Assembly: GCA_030628805.1 (NCBI GenBank)
Contig: DAOVQG010000217.1
Span: 1 to 8,142 of the forward strand
Direction: 5' to 3'
DNA from: JAGMDK01 sp023128695
GTDB taxonomy: Bacteria; Planctomycetota; Phycisphaerae; UBA1845; Fen-1342
DNA length: 8,142 nt
The notes beneath the pieces were generated by a model that had not been told where the DNA came from, ran no database searches, and was given only the letters and a program-made list of their open reading frames with translations. Of this stretch, positions 1 through 5,437 are shown one piece after another; position 1 is the first letter of the stretch; each line of letters begins with the position of its first letter. The translations under genes and the position numbers were made by a program.

Positions 1-151
1 ATAGCACGTAAAAGCCCGTGCGTCAAGCCGCCATCAATAAATACATGCCTACAAAAAACAAGTGGCCGGGCGACCTATCTTCCGCCATGCCAAGTCGTTA
101 CGATTGATATGGAACCAAATAGAGCAGGAACTTCCGGCTAGAAACTAGACC

Positions 152-199
152 TTGTCACCTTATCACCTTATCACCTTATCACGTTCCCACGTTCCCACG
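152..199. repeat. short octanucleotide tandem array (6 units)
   Basis: Six consecutive 8-bp units read TTGTCACC, TTATCACC, TTATCACC, TTATCACG, TTCCCACG and TTCCCACG, giving the consensus TT[A/C][T/C]CAC[G/C]. The last two units match the main unit of the larger array at 5249-5437, so the two arrays belong to one repeat family. The array lies about 20 bp beyond the stop codon of cstA and overlaps the end of the palindromic element at 198-230 by two bases. No gene is visible in 1-219; positions 1-150 are less GC-rich and show nothing I can name. Confidence 0.9.
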
Positions 200-230
200 G
201 CCGGTACGGGGCCCGGCCGCTACATTTTCC
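198..230 (-). repeat. 33-bp palindromic repeat element, copy 1, overlapping the end of cstA
   Basis: Read on the minus strand this 33-bp stretch matches the plus-strand stretch 2768-2800 at 30 of 33 positions. It contains perfect 7-bp arms (CGGCCGG at 198-204 and CCGGCCG at 213-219) around an 8-nt loop, so the cstA transcript would fold into a GC-rich hairpin directly after its stop. No T-run follows the hairpin, so it is not a classic intrinsic terminator, although it could stall or stabilise the 3' end. The matched sequence includes the last codons and the TAG stop of cstA (shared core ATGTAGCGGCCGGGC), which suggests the element supplied the present C-terminus. Confidence 0.8.
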
Positions 231-2061
231 TGTGTGGTAGCGGCTCGGGCAGCACGCCTTTGGCCTTGGGCCACATCAGAATCCCCTCGACGATGATCCA
301 GATTTGAATGACCTCCACTGCCAGGCCAAGGCCGAACAGCAAGTACTTGCCGGTCTGCCACCACTTGACGATCTCGTAACACATCGCCCAGCCCGGGACG
401 ACGAGCATCAGCGCCATGGGCAGGATCACGAACCAGACCGGGCGTTTGTGCCGCAGCAGGTAGAACGCGAGCACCAGGAATGAGAGCCCCGCCAGCAACT
501 GGTTGGTCGCGCCGAAGATCGGCCAGAGCAGCTTGCCGCCCGAGCCCGGACCCAGCGGGCCCGAGGTCAGTGCAATTCCGCCGCCGGTGAGCACCGCGAC
601 CGCGGTTGCCACGTAGCGGCCCCGCAACATGGGCAGTCGCAGGACCCCGCCCAGTTCCGTGATCACATACCGTTGCAAACGGGTGGCCGTGTCCAGCGTG
701 GTGGCGGCGAAAGACGCGATCAGGACCGCCATGACGCCGATCGCCAGGGTGATGGGGATGCCGAGGCTGTGCAACAGGTTGGCGCCGCCTTCGACGAAAG
801 CGCCGACCTTGTTTCCCAGGGTCATGTCTTTCCAGGCGTGTTGACCGTACAGTTCGTGCCAGGCGGCCACGCCTACGATCGGGCTCCCATCCGTACCCAA
901 CCGTTCAACATACCGGGCAGCCCCGTCGTCATAGGTCCAGAGACCTTTTCCGATCGCCGCCGTGCACGCCAGGATGACAACGACGGCGAGCCCGCTTTCC
1001 AAGAGCATCGACCCGTAGCCGACCAACTGGGCGTCGGTTTCCCGCCGCACTTGCTTGCTGCTCGTCCCGCTCGAGACCAGGCAGTGGAACCCGCTGACCG
1101 CGCCGCACGCGATCGTGATGAACAAAAACGGAATGAACGGCGGCGCGTCGCCGGGCGGTTTGGTGATCGGCTCGGTGACGAATTCCAACCCGCCCTTGCT
1201 CAACGCGGTTACAAACAATCCCACGAAGATCAGCGCCAGGGCCACAAACAACTGGTGACTGTTGATGAAGTCGCGCGGCTGGAGCAGCGTCCAGACCGGC
1301 AGCACCGATGCAATGAAGCAATATATGAGCAGAATCACCGTCCAGACCACGACCGTGTTCGCGTACGGCGACAGCCCCGCCTGGAGCGCGTCACTGCCGT
1401 ATTTCTCGAGGAACGAGAATTGCGACAGGTCCAGCGGCAGCCAATAGGCCCCGACGCAAACGCCCAGGTACATCAACGTTAAGGCGATGAGCGACAGTAT
1501 CAATATATTCCCGCCGCGCTTATAGACGAGGTACCCGACGGCGATCGCGATCGGGATTTCAATCCAGATGGCGAAGACGGAGATCGGGTAGAGCGTGAAA
1601 ATGACGGCGATCACCAGGCCGAAAATCCCGATCACGACCATCAGGACCAGAAATAGCACCAGCAGCAGTAGAATCCGCGCCCGCGGGTTGATGATCCGGG
1701 CGGCGACGTCCCCGATGGTCTGGCCGCGATTGCGCAGGCTGACGACCAGGGCCCCGAAGTCGTGGACCGCGCCGATAAAGATGCTGCCGAGCAGCACCCA
1801 CAGCAGGGCCGGCAACCAGCCCCAGAACACGGCGATCGCCGGTCCGACAATCGGCCCCGTACCCGCGATGCTCGTGAAATGGTGGCCGAAGATCACTTCC
1901 CGCTTGGTGGGGACATAATCGCGGCCGTCGTTGATCTCCACGCTCGGACAGACGGCGTCTTTACTGAGCTGGAAGACCTTGCGTCCCAGCCAGCGGCCAT
2001 AGGTGTGATAGGCGATGATGTATGCGACGAACGCGCCCACCGCGATCAGCAGCGTCAGCAT
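220..2061 (-). CDS. cstA: CstA/BtsT-family transporter (carbon starvation protein A family)
   Basis: Polytopic inner-membrane transporter of the CstA/BtsT family. Characterised relatives import pyruvate or peptides when carbon is limiting; the substrate here cannot be read from the sequence. The protein has 613 residues with about 15 hydrophobic segments. Near residues 46-77 it carries the family signature GRDYVPTKREVIFGHHFTS followed by IAGTGPIVGPAIA. A later conserved stretch, IASFAATTLDTATRLQRY, is also typical. Length is at the short end (E. coli CstA and BtsT are about 700 aa). The start is set at the ATG at 2061 because GGAG (2070-2073) lies 8 nt upstream. A GTG at 2070 would add three residues but has no well-placed ribosome site. 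The gene follows ogt on the same strand with a gap of about 60 bp, so they are probably co-transcribed. The final codons and stop lie inside a dispersed repeat (198-230). Confidence 0.95.
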   Translation of the reverse strand: MLTLLIAVGAFVAYIIAYHTYGRWLGRKVFQLSKDAVCPSVEINDGRDYVPTKREVIFGHHFTSIAGTGPIVGPAIAVFWGWLPALLWVLLGSIFIGAVHDFGALVVSLRNRGQTIGDVAARIINPRARILLLLVLFLVLMVVIGIFGLVIAVIFTLYPISVFAIWIEIPIAIAVGYLVYKRGGNILILSLIALTLMYLGVCVGAYWLPLDLSQFSFLEKYGSDALQAGLSPYANTVVVWTVILLIYCFIASVLPVWTLLQPRDFINSHQLFVALALIFVGLFVTALSKGGLEFVTEPITKPPGDAPPFIPFLFITIACGAVSGFHCLVSSGTSSKQVRRETDAQLVGYGSMLLESGLAVVVILACTAAIGKGLWTYDDGAARYVERLGTDGSPIVGVAAWHELYGQHAWKDMTLGNKVGAFVEGGANLLHSLGIPITLAIGVMAVLIASFAATTLDTATRLQRYVITELGGVLRLPMLRGRYVATAVAVLTGGGIALTSGPLGPGSGGKLLWPIFGATNQLLAGLSFLVLAFYLLRHKRPVWFVILPMALMLVVPGWAMCYEIVKWWQTGKYLLFGLGLAVEVIQIWIIVEGILMWPKAKGVLPEPLPHRKM

Positions 2062-2069
2062 GGCGGTCA

Positions 2070-2073
2070 CTCC
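2070..2073 (-). promoter_or_regulatory. ribosome binding site deciding the cstA start
   Basis: On the minus strand GGAG is followed by 8 nt and then ATG at 2061. The same bases overlap the alternative in-frame GTG (2068-2070), which itself has no purine-rich site at proper spacing. This favours the ATG. Confidence 0.65.
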
Positions 2074-2123
2074 GGAAGTGAATCGATCGATTGACTAATA
2101 GTAACGGAGCATGGGGTCGGTTT

Positions 2124-2636
2124 TCAAACCACTTGCGGGGTCGATTCCATCTCCAGCAGTCGTCGCTTGAGCTCGACGCCGCCGGGGCCGGAGTAACCGC
2201 CGAGGGTGCCATCGCTCTTGAGCACGCGGTGGCAGGGCACGACGATCGGCAGCGGATTGCGGCTCATCGCCGTCCCGACGGCCCGGGCGGCACCCGGCTT
2301 GCCCGCCCGGCGGGCCAATTCGCCGTACGAGACCGTCTTGCCGTAACGCACCTGGCGACACGCCTTCCAGATCGCGACGTGGAACGGCGAGGCGTCGTCG
2401 AAGTCCAGACGGACGGCGAAGTCGGTTTTCTCGCCGGTGAAGTATTGCCGCAGGTTGTCGGCCAACTCGGGCAGCAGAGTGTCGTCCTCGCCGATGGCGT
2501 TATGGTCGTTCTTGATGGCGCGTCGCAGCGTGGTCTTCGTCGTTTCAGGCAGGTAAACCCGCCGCACGCCGCGGGCCGTGGCCACGAACCCCACGTAACC
2601 GAGTGGGGTTTTAACGATCCGGTATTTGTTGTTCAT
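2124..2636 (-). CDS. ogt: methylated-DNA--[protein]-cysteine S-methyltransferase (O6-alkylguanine repair)
   Basis: Suicide DNA-repair protein that transfers the alkyl group from O6-alkylguanine (and O4-alkylthymine) to its own cysteine. The protein has 170 aa, the usual length for Ogt-type enzymes. The active-site motif IVVPCHRVL places the acceptor at Cys135 and the helper His at 136. The preceding ARAVGTAMSRNPLP (117-130) is the DNA-binding helix with the arginine finger (Arg118) and the conserved Asn127. Glu162, 27 residues after the cysteine, matches the Cys-His-Glu relay spacing of human AGT. The C-terminal domain covers about 85-165, and the N-terminal part is the weakly conserved methyltransferase fold. 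The ATG at 2636 has only a weak purine-rich leader. No AraC-like or AlkA domain is attached, so this is not an Ada fusion. It lies upstream of cstA; the pairing has no obvious functional logic. Confidence 0.95.
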   Translation of the reverse strand: MNNKYRIVKTPLGYVGFVATARGVRRVYLPETTKTTLRRAIKNDHNAIGEDDTLLPELADNLRQYFTGEKTDFAVRLDFDDASPFHVAIWKACRQVRYGKTVSYGELARRAGKPGAARAVGTAMSRNPLPIVVPCHRVLKSDGTLGGYSGPGGVELKRRLLEMESTPQVV

Positions 2637-2767
2637 TTTCGTTTCCGCGGTTCTTCTTCAAGGTGTGCTTGTCGAGCAGTTTATGAAACGCGGTACTATG
2701 GTATCCTGCCGAGGCGCCCAGAGCGAATCGGCTATACTCTTTTGGAGTAGCGCAGTCAGCGTTGGTT
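2637..2767. other. intergenic region, no gene seen
   Basis: Together with the repeats at 2768-2954 this forms a 321-bp gene-free space between the divergent ogt (minus) and the plus-strand gene at 2958. It must hold the promoters for both. A TATACT hexamer on the plus strand at 2733-2738 resembles a -10 box, but no acceptable -35 lies 16-18 bp upstream, so I do not call a promoter. Confidence 0.5.
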
Positions 2768-2800
2768 GGGAAATGTAGCGGCCGGGCTCCGTCCCGGCCG
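2768..2800 (+). repeat. 33-bp palindromic repeat element, copy 2
   Basis: This is the second copy of the element found at 198-230 (30 of 33 identical, opposite orientation). Here the arms are 8 bp (CGGCCGGG at 2779-2786, CCCGGCCG at 2793-2800) with loop CTCCGT. It is the first of three consecutive hairpins in the leader of the gene at 2958. Confidence 0.8.
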
Positions 2801-2803
2801 AGC

Positions 2804-2822
2804 CACCGGCTGGAAGCCGGTG
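2804..2822. repeat. small hairpin, 8-bp stem and 3-nt loop
   Basis: CACCGGCT (2804-2811) and AGCCGGTG (2815-2822) are perfectly complementary around a GGA loop. From memory, similar CCGGCTGGAAGCCGG motifs are scattered through planctomycete intergenic DNA. Confidence 0.7.
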
Positions 2823-2831
2823 CCACACACG

Positions 2832-2851
2832 CTGGTGTTTTACGGAGCCGG
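2832..2851 (+). repeat. direct repeat, left copy (duplicated leader)
   Basis: CTGGTGTTTT followed by ACGGAGCCGG. The same sequence with one extra G between the halves recurs at 2934-2954, where its GGAG is the ribosome site of the gene at 2958. The two copies flank the long hairpin at 2850-2901, overlapping it by two bases on the left. Confidence 0.85.
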
Positions 2852-2901
2852 GAGGGCGAGGCTCCCGCCGAGCCGCGGCTCGCCGGGAGGCTCGCCCTCC
2901 C
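2850..2901. repeat. long hairpin repeat (25-bp arms), REP-like
   Basis: Two 25-nt arms (2850-2874 and 2877-2901) are complementary except for two positions, with a 2-nt centre and an internal perfect palindrome GAGCCGCGGCTC. The left arm matches the left arm of the hairpin at 5124-5184 in 22 of 25 positions, so this is a dispersed family. Readthrough in one frame gives the 'EGEAPAEPRL' peptide typical of such repeats; no gene is implied. Confidence 0.85.
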
Positions 2902-2933
2902 CAAGCGACTGACTTTTTCTGAAACTGCGCTAT

Positions 2934-2954
2934 CTGGTGTTTTGACGGAGCCGG
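2934..2954 (+). repeat. direct repeat, right copy, containing the ribosome site of the next gene
   Basis: CTGGTGTTTTG followed by ACGGAGCCGG, the second copy of 2832-2851. Its GGAG (2947-2950) sits 7 nt before the ATG at 2958 and serves as the ribosome binding site. Confidence 0.85.
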
Positions 2955-2957
2955 CCC

Positions 2958-3404
2958 ATGCCAGAATGGTTGAACCTGGCGGACCCTGTTGCTCAGAAAA
3001 TCGTTGCCGGGGCGGCGGCGTTCATTGTCCTGGTGATTGTGGTTCGCATCTGGAGCGGTTATCGCAATAAGGTCATCGCCGCTCGCCGCCGGGCGGAGCT
3101 GCGCCGCAGCTACGACTCGGTACGCTTGCAGCAGGAAGAGATCAAGCGTCTGGCGGACCGGATTCAGACGACCAGTTCGACCGCGCGGATTACCGGTTTC
3201 ACGATCGTGCGGCAGGTCGAGGCGGTGTTCACGGAGGGGCGGACATCATCGGTGGCGGCGTTGGAGCTGTGCAAAGCCCTCGCCGCGCAGAAAGGCGGCA
3301 ACGCCGTCATCAATCTGCAAGCCCGGCAAACCCCGTCCGGCAAGTGGGTTGCCAGCGGCGATGCAGTAGTTGTACAGGACTCCAGTGAGCGAGGGCAGCA
3401 CTAG
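2958..3404 (+). CDS. membrane-anchored protein with coiled coil and YbjQ-like C-terminal domain
   Basis: I do not recognise this 148-aa protein as a named family. Residues 13-32 form one transmembrane anchor (VAQKIVAGAAAFIVLVIVVR), followed by a basic stretch, so the rest is probably cytoplasmic. Residues 40-72 are charged and helical, a likely short coiled coil. Residues 78-140 (ITGFTIVRQVEAVF, then an alpha-helix, then GGNAVINLQARQ and SGDAVVV) follow a strand-helix-strand order like the YbjQ/DUF74 putative heavy-metal-binding fold, with 'G-NAVIN' in place of 'GADAVVG'. That resemblance is by eye and weak. The start at 2958 is well supported by GGAG 7 nt upstream. The gene is alone on its strand. 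Its stop lies one base from the stop of the convergent PilZ gene. Confidence 0.8.
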   Translation: MPEWLNLADPVAQKIVAGAAAFIVLVIVVRIWSGYRNKVIAARRRAELRRSYDSVRLQQEEIKRLADRIQTTSSTARITGFTIVRQVEAVFTEGRTSSVAALELCKALAAQKGGNAVINLQARQTPSGKWVASGDAVVVQDSSERGQH

Positions 3405-3405
3405 T

Positions 3406-3708
3406 TCAGTTGACCCACCGCTCGGGCGCGAATTCCATGCCGACGAGGCATTGGCCGTCCTCGTCCGGGACGCGGCGGACCACGCGGGCCTCCTCGGGCA
3501 GGTTCCATGTGACGCCGGGCGAGAGTTCGACCTCTAGTGTGATGGTCGGGCCGAGTTGCGTGGCCTTGCGGATGGGCATGCGCACTCCCGCGCCGCCGGG
3601 CGAGATGTCGACCAGTTGGCAATGTCCCCGGTGGTGGCCGGACGTCCAGCGTGCCGACCCGGAGGCGGGGACTCGGATGTATCGTCGACGTTCCCAGTAA
3701 CGTGTCAT
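3406..3708 (-). CDS. single-domain PilZ protein (cyclic-di-GMP receptor)
   Basis: A 100-aa protein that is essentially one PilZ domain, a cytoplasmic receptor for the second messenger cyclic di-GMP that usually changes motility, adhesion or exopolysaccharide output through a partner. The N-terminal RxxxR motif is RRYIR (Arg8 to Arg12), and the second ligand motif DxSxxG is DISPGG (Asp34 to Gly39), so both ligand-contact motifs are intact. The C-terminal part ends in GMEFAPERWVN, consistent with the last strand and helix of the domain. The ATG at 3708 is preceded by GGAGAG about 10 nt upstream. It lies 244 bp after dapB on the same strand, so it may have its own promoter. No diguanylate cyclase or phosphodiesterase gene is in the window, so its output cannot be guessed. 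Confidence 0.85.
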   Translation of the reverse strand: MTRYWERRRYIRVPASGSARWTSGHHRGHCQLVDISPGGAGVRMPIRKATQLGPTITLEVELSPGVTWNLPEEARVVRRVPDEDGQCLVGMEFAPERWVN

Positions 3709-3825
3709 AATGCTGCGACTCTCCTCGCTGCGGCCTATTCGCTGGTATCAAACTCGGTTGGCGAAAGAGCGAAGTTCACTAGGCCGAAGGAGGACTGCCC
3801 CGCAAGATCCGCTTATCAGGCCAGC

Positions 3826-3837
3826 CGAGAATTCTCG
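3826..3837. repeat. 12-bp perfect palindrome in the dapB-pilZ gap
   Basis: CGAGAATTCTCG is self-complementary over 12 bp. It lies in the 244-bp gap between dapB and the PilZ gene, about 120 bp upstream of the PilZ start. It could be an operator or chance; nothing else in 3709-3952 stands out, and no terminator with a T-run is visible after dapB. Confidence 0.4.
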
Positions 3838-3952
3838 CGGATCACTATTGAACCGGGCGCTTTTTGAGGAAGCCGGTCGCGTTTCGGACCCCCTCTCCGA
3901 CAGGTCCCATACCACGCTGACCAATAAGCTGGAGTGTTGCGGCAATGATGTA

Positions 3953-4750
3953 TTACTCGCCGAGAACGTCCTGCATGTTGTATAGGCCGTGCGGCTTCCC
4001 CCGTACCCAGCGGGCGGCCCGCAAGGCGCCGGCTGCGAAGGTGTCGCGCGAGAACGCGCGGTGACGCAGTGTGAGCGATTCGCTGGGGCTGGTGAAATGC
4101 ACTTCATGCTCGCCGACGATCTCACCCATACGGACGGCATGCACGCCGATCTGACCCGCCGGCCGCGCCCCGCACGGCCCGGCCCGGCCGTGGACCGCGG
4201 CTTCGTTCGGCTGCCGGCCGCGGGCTTTGCAGATGGCTTCCAGCAGGGCCTGGGCGGTGCCGCTCGGGGCGTCGACCTTTTTACGATGGTGTGTCTCGCA
4301 GATCTCGACATCCCAGTCCAGGTCCAGCTTCTCCGCCAAGCCGGACGCGATCGCCAACATGAGGTTGATGCCGATGCTCATGTTCGGGGCCCAGACGACC
4401 GGCACACGCTCAGCGGCAGCCTCCAGAGAAGCGCGCTGCTGATCATCCAGCCCCGTGGTCCCGCTCACCAGCGGCACGGCGTTCTCGGCACACCATTTCG
4501 CCCAGGCGGCACAGCCGGCCGGCAGGGTAAACTCGATCAGAACGTCACAGGGAGTGTCGATGTCGGCGGTCACGGGCACGGTGAGCGGATCGATCCCCGC
4601 GACGCTGCCCGCCTCCCGGCCCAGCAGCGGGTCATCCACGTTAGTGACCGCGGCGACGAGCTCGAAGTCGGGATCGCCGGCGGCCAGACTGATCAAAGCT
4701 CGGCCCATGCGCCCCGTCGCTCCGGCAATCGCCAAGTGAATCGGTTTCAC
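3953..4750 (-). CDS. dapB: 4-hydroxy-tetrahydrodipicolinate reductase
   Basis: Cytoplasmic NAD(P)H-dependent enzyme that reduces 4-hydroxy-tetrahydrodipicolinate to tetrahydrodipicolinate in the diaminopimelate/lysine pathway. The protein has 265 aa (E. coli DapB has 273). The Rossmann nucleotide loop GATGRMG is at residues 10-16. The GTTG loop at 97-100 is conserved. The substrate/catalytic motif ETHHRKKVDAPSGTA is at 152-166, with His154 and Lys158 at the same spacing as E. coli His159 and Lys163. RMGEIVGEHEVHF (207-219) and the C-terminal GLYNMQDVLG are also family hallmarks. The start is the GTG at 4750, whose first bases overlap the TGA of the upstream TPR gene (GTGA), indicating translational coupling. 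No other dap gene is adjacent. Confidence 0.97.
   Translation of the reverse strand: MKPIHLAIAGATGRMGRALISLAAGDPDFELVAAVTNVDDPLLGREAGSVAGIDPLTVPVTADIDTPCDVLIEFTLPAGCAAWAKWCAENAVPLVSGTTGLDDQQRASLEAAAERVPVVWAPNMSIGINLMLAIASGLAEKLDLDWDVEICETHHRKKVDAPSGTAQALLEAICKARGRQPNEAAVHGRAGPCGARPAGQIGVHAVRMGEIVGEHEVHFTSPSESLTLRHRAFSRDTFAAGALRAARWVRGKPHGLYNMQDVLGE
4747..4750 (-). promoter_or_regulatory. GTGA stop/start overlap
   Basis: On the minus strand the TGA of the TPR gene (4747-4749) and the GTG of dapB (4748-4750) share bases. This arrangement usually gives translational coupling by re-initiation. Confidence 0.8.
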
Positions 4751-5055
4751 GCGAGCGCCTCCAGCATCTTGGACATCTCGGCGGCGGCGTGCTGCTCCCC
4801 GGCAGCCTGGGCCGCGGCGACGCCGACGATCAGCGTTTCGCGGGCCGCCGCCCGTCGCCCGAGCTTGATCTCCGTGCGGGCCTTTTGCAGGTGGGCGGTA
4901 TGGTATCGGCTATCCAGCGCCAGCGTCCGCTCGAACGCCGCCAGAGCTTCTTCCCACTGTTTCAACTCCATGTGCTCCAGGCCCACGCCGTAGTGGACGA
5001 ACGGGTCGTCCGGCTGCGCGGCGGCGAGTTTCTTCAGTTTCTCCAAACGCGACAT
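4747..5055 (-). CDS. small tetratricopeptide-repeat protein, coupled to dapB
   Basis: A 102-aa, probably cytoplasmic protein with two to three TPR-like helical hairpins. Residues 1-24 (MSRLEKLKKLAAAQPDDPFV onward) are followed by HYGVGLEHMELKQWEEALAA at 21-40, a clear TPR with the G/Y/A pattern. FERTLALDSRYHTAHLQKAR (41-60) leads into a second, weaker repeat near 64-98. Small TPR proteins of this size are common in planctomycetes and proteobacteria and have no defined function; they act as protein-binding scaffolds. The start at 5055 is chosen because the TPR homology begins there. The same frame stays open upstream to 5343, but that extension only reads through intergenic repeats. The stop overlaps the dapB start by four bases, so the two are translated together. 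Confidence 0.8.
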   Translation of the reverse strand: MSRLEKLKKLAAAQPDDPFVHYGVGLEHMELKQWEEALAAFERTLALDSRYHTAHLQKARTEIKLGRRAAARETLIVGVAAAQAAGEQHAAAEMSKMLEALA

Positions 5056-5106
5056 CCGAACTCGTTTCCAGCTAGCTTGTGTCGCTTGACGGGTGGTGCC
5101 AGGGAA

Positions 5107-5202
5107 GGGAGGGCGAAGCTCAAGGGAGGGCGAAGCTCCTGCTGAGCCGCGGCTCCCCCGGCTCGGCAGGAGCCTCGCCCTCCCGTTGAGCCTCGCCCTC
5201 CC
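5107..5202. repeat. long nested palindrome (42-nt arms), REP-like
   Basis: The core arms of 25 nt at 5124-5148 and 5160-5184 differ from perfect complementarity at two positions and enclose an 11-nt loop. Outside the core, a 17-nt partial copy of the arm (5107-5123) is complementary to 5186-5202 with one mismatch, so the whole 96 bp can fold into one extended hairpin. Each outer arm is also a direct repeat of the beginning of the inner arm (GGGAGGGCGAAGCTC twice on the left). The left core arm matches the hairpin at 2850-2901 in 22 of 25 positions. Confidence 0.85.
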
Positions 5203-5215
5203 GTTGCGCCTCGCC

Positions 5216-5229
5216 CGACCGCGCGGTCG
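5216..5229. repeat. 14-bp perfect palindrome
   Basis: CGACCGCGCGGTCG is self-complementary over 14 bp and sits between the long palindrome and the octanucleotide array. It may be part of the same repeat cluster; no function can be assigned. Confidence 0.5.
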
Positions 5230-5248
5230 TTCGCGGCCTATTGCGGCC

Positions 5249-5437
5249 TTATCACTTTCCCACGTTCCCACGTTCCCACGTTCCCACCTTCCCACGTTCC
5301 CACCTTCCCACGTTCCCACCTTCCCACCTTCCCACGTTCCCACGTTCTCACGTTCTCACGTTCCCACGTTCCCACGTTCCCACGTTCCCACGTTCCCACG
5401 TTCCCACGTTCCCACCTTCCCACGTTCCCACGTTCTC
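5249..5437. repeat. octanucleotide tandem array (about 22 units of TTCCCACG)
   Basis: After one TTATCACT unit (5249-5256) come 22 complete in-phase octamers (5257-5432) and a partial TTCTC. Fifteen units are TTCCCACG, five end in C (TTCCCACC) and two are TTCTCACG. The array runs directly up to the TAA stop of the SPOR gene (5438-5440). On the minus strand each standard unit contributes a GGG tract separated by five bases. Because 8 is not a multiple of 3, open frames through it give eight-residue periodic peptides; these are artefacts. Together with 5107-5229 it fills the 382-bp gene-free gap between the SPOR and TPR genes. Confidence 0.95.

Noticed and set aside
4..21. Possible hairpin GCACG / CGTGC near the left edge
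   Set aside because: Only a 5-bp stem with an 8-nt loop, no T-run and no known gene to terminate; likely chance.
673..1482. 269-aa plus-strand open frame inside cstA
   Set aside because: Antisense shadow of a clearly recognised transporter in GC-rich DNA; the product is a charged sequence with no recognisable domain.
2733..2738. TATACT as a -10 box for the gene at 2958
   Set aside because: No matching -35 hexamer at 16-18 bp upstream; too weak to call a promoter.
2611..2904. 97-aa minus-strand open frame over the hairpin cluster
   Set aside because: It reads through the REP-like repeats (ASPSRLRKTP-type peptide) and ends inside ogt; no domain and no ribosome site.
3989..4993. 334-aa plus-strand open frame opposite dapB and the TPR gene
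   Set aside because: Antisense shadow; both minus-strand genes have strong family motifs and this frame has none.
5056..5343. Upstream extension of the TPR frame, giving a 198-aa protein beginning MGTWEGGKVG
   Set aside because: The extension only translates the octamer array and the palindrome; TPR homology and a plausible start are at 5055.
5249..5437. CRISPR array
   Set aside because: Units are 8 bp with no unique spacers and no cas genes nearby; it is a simple tandem array.
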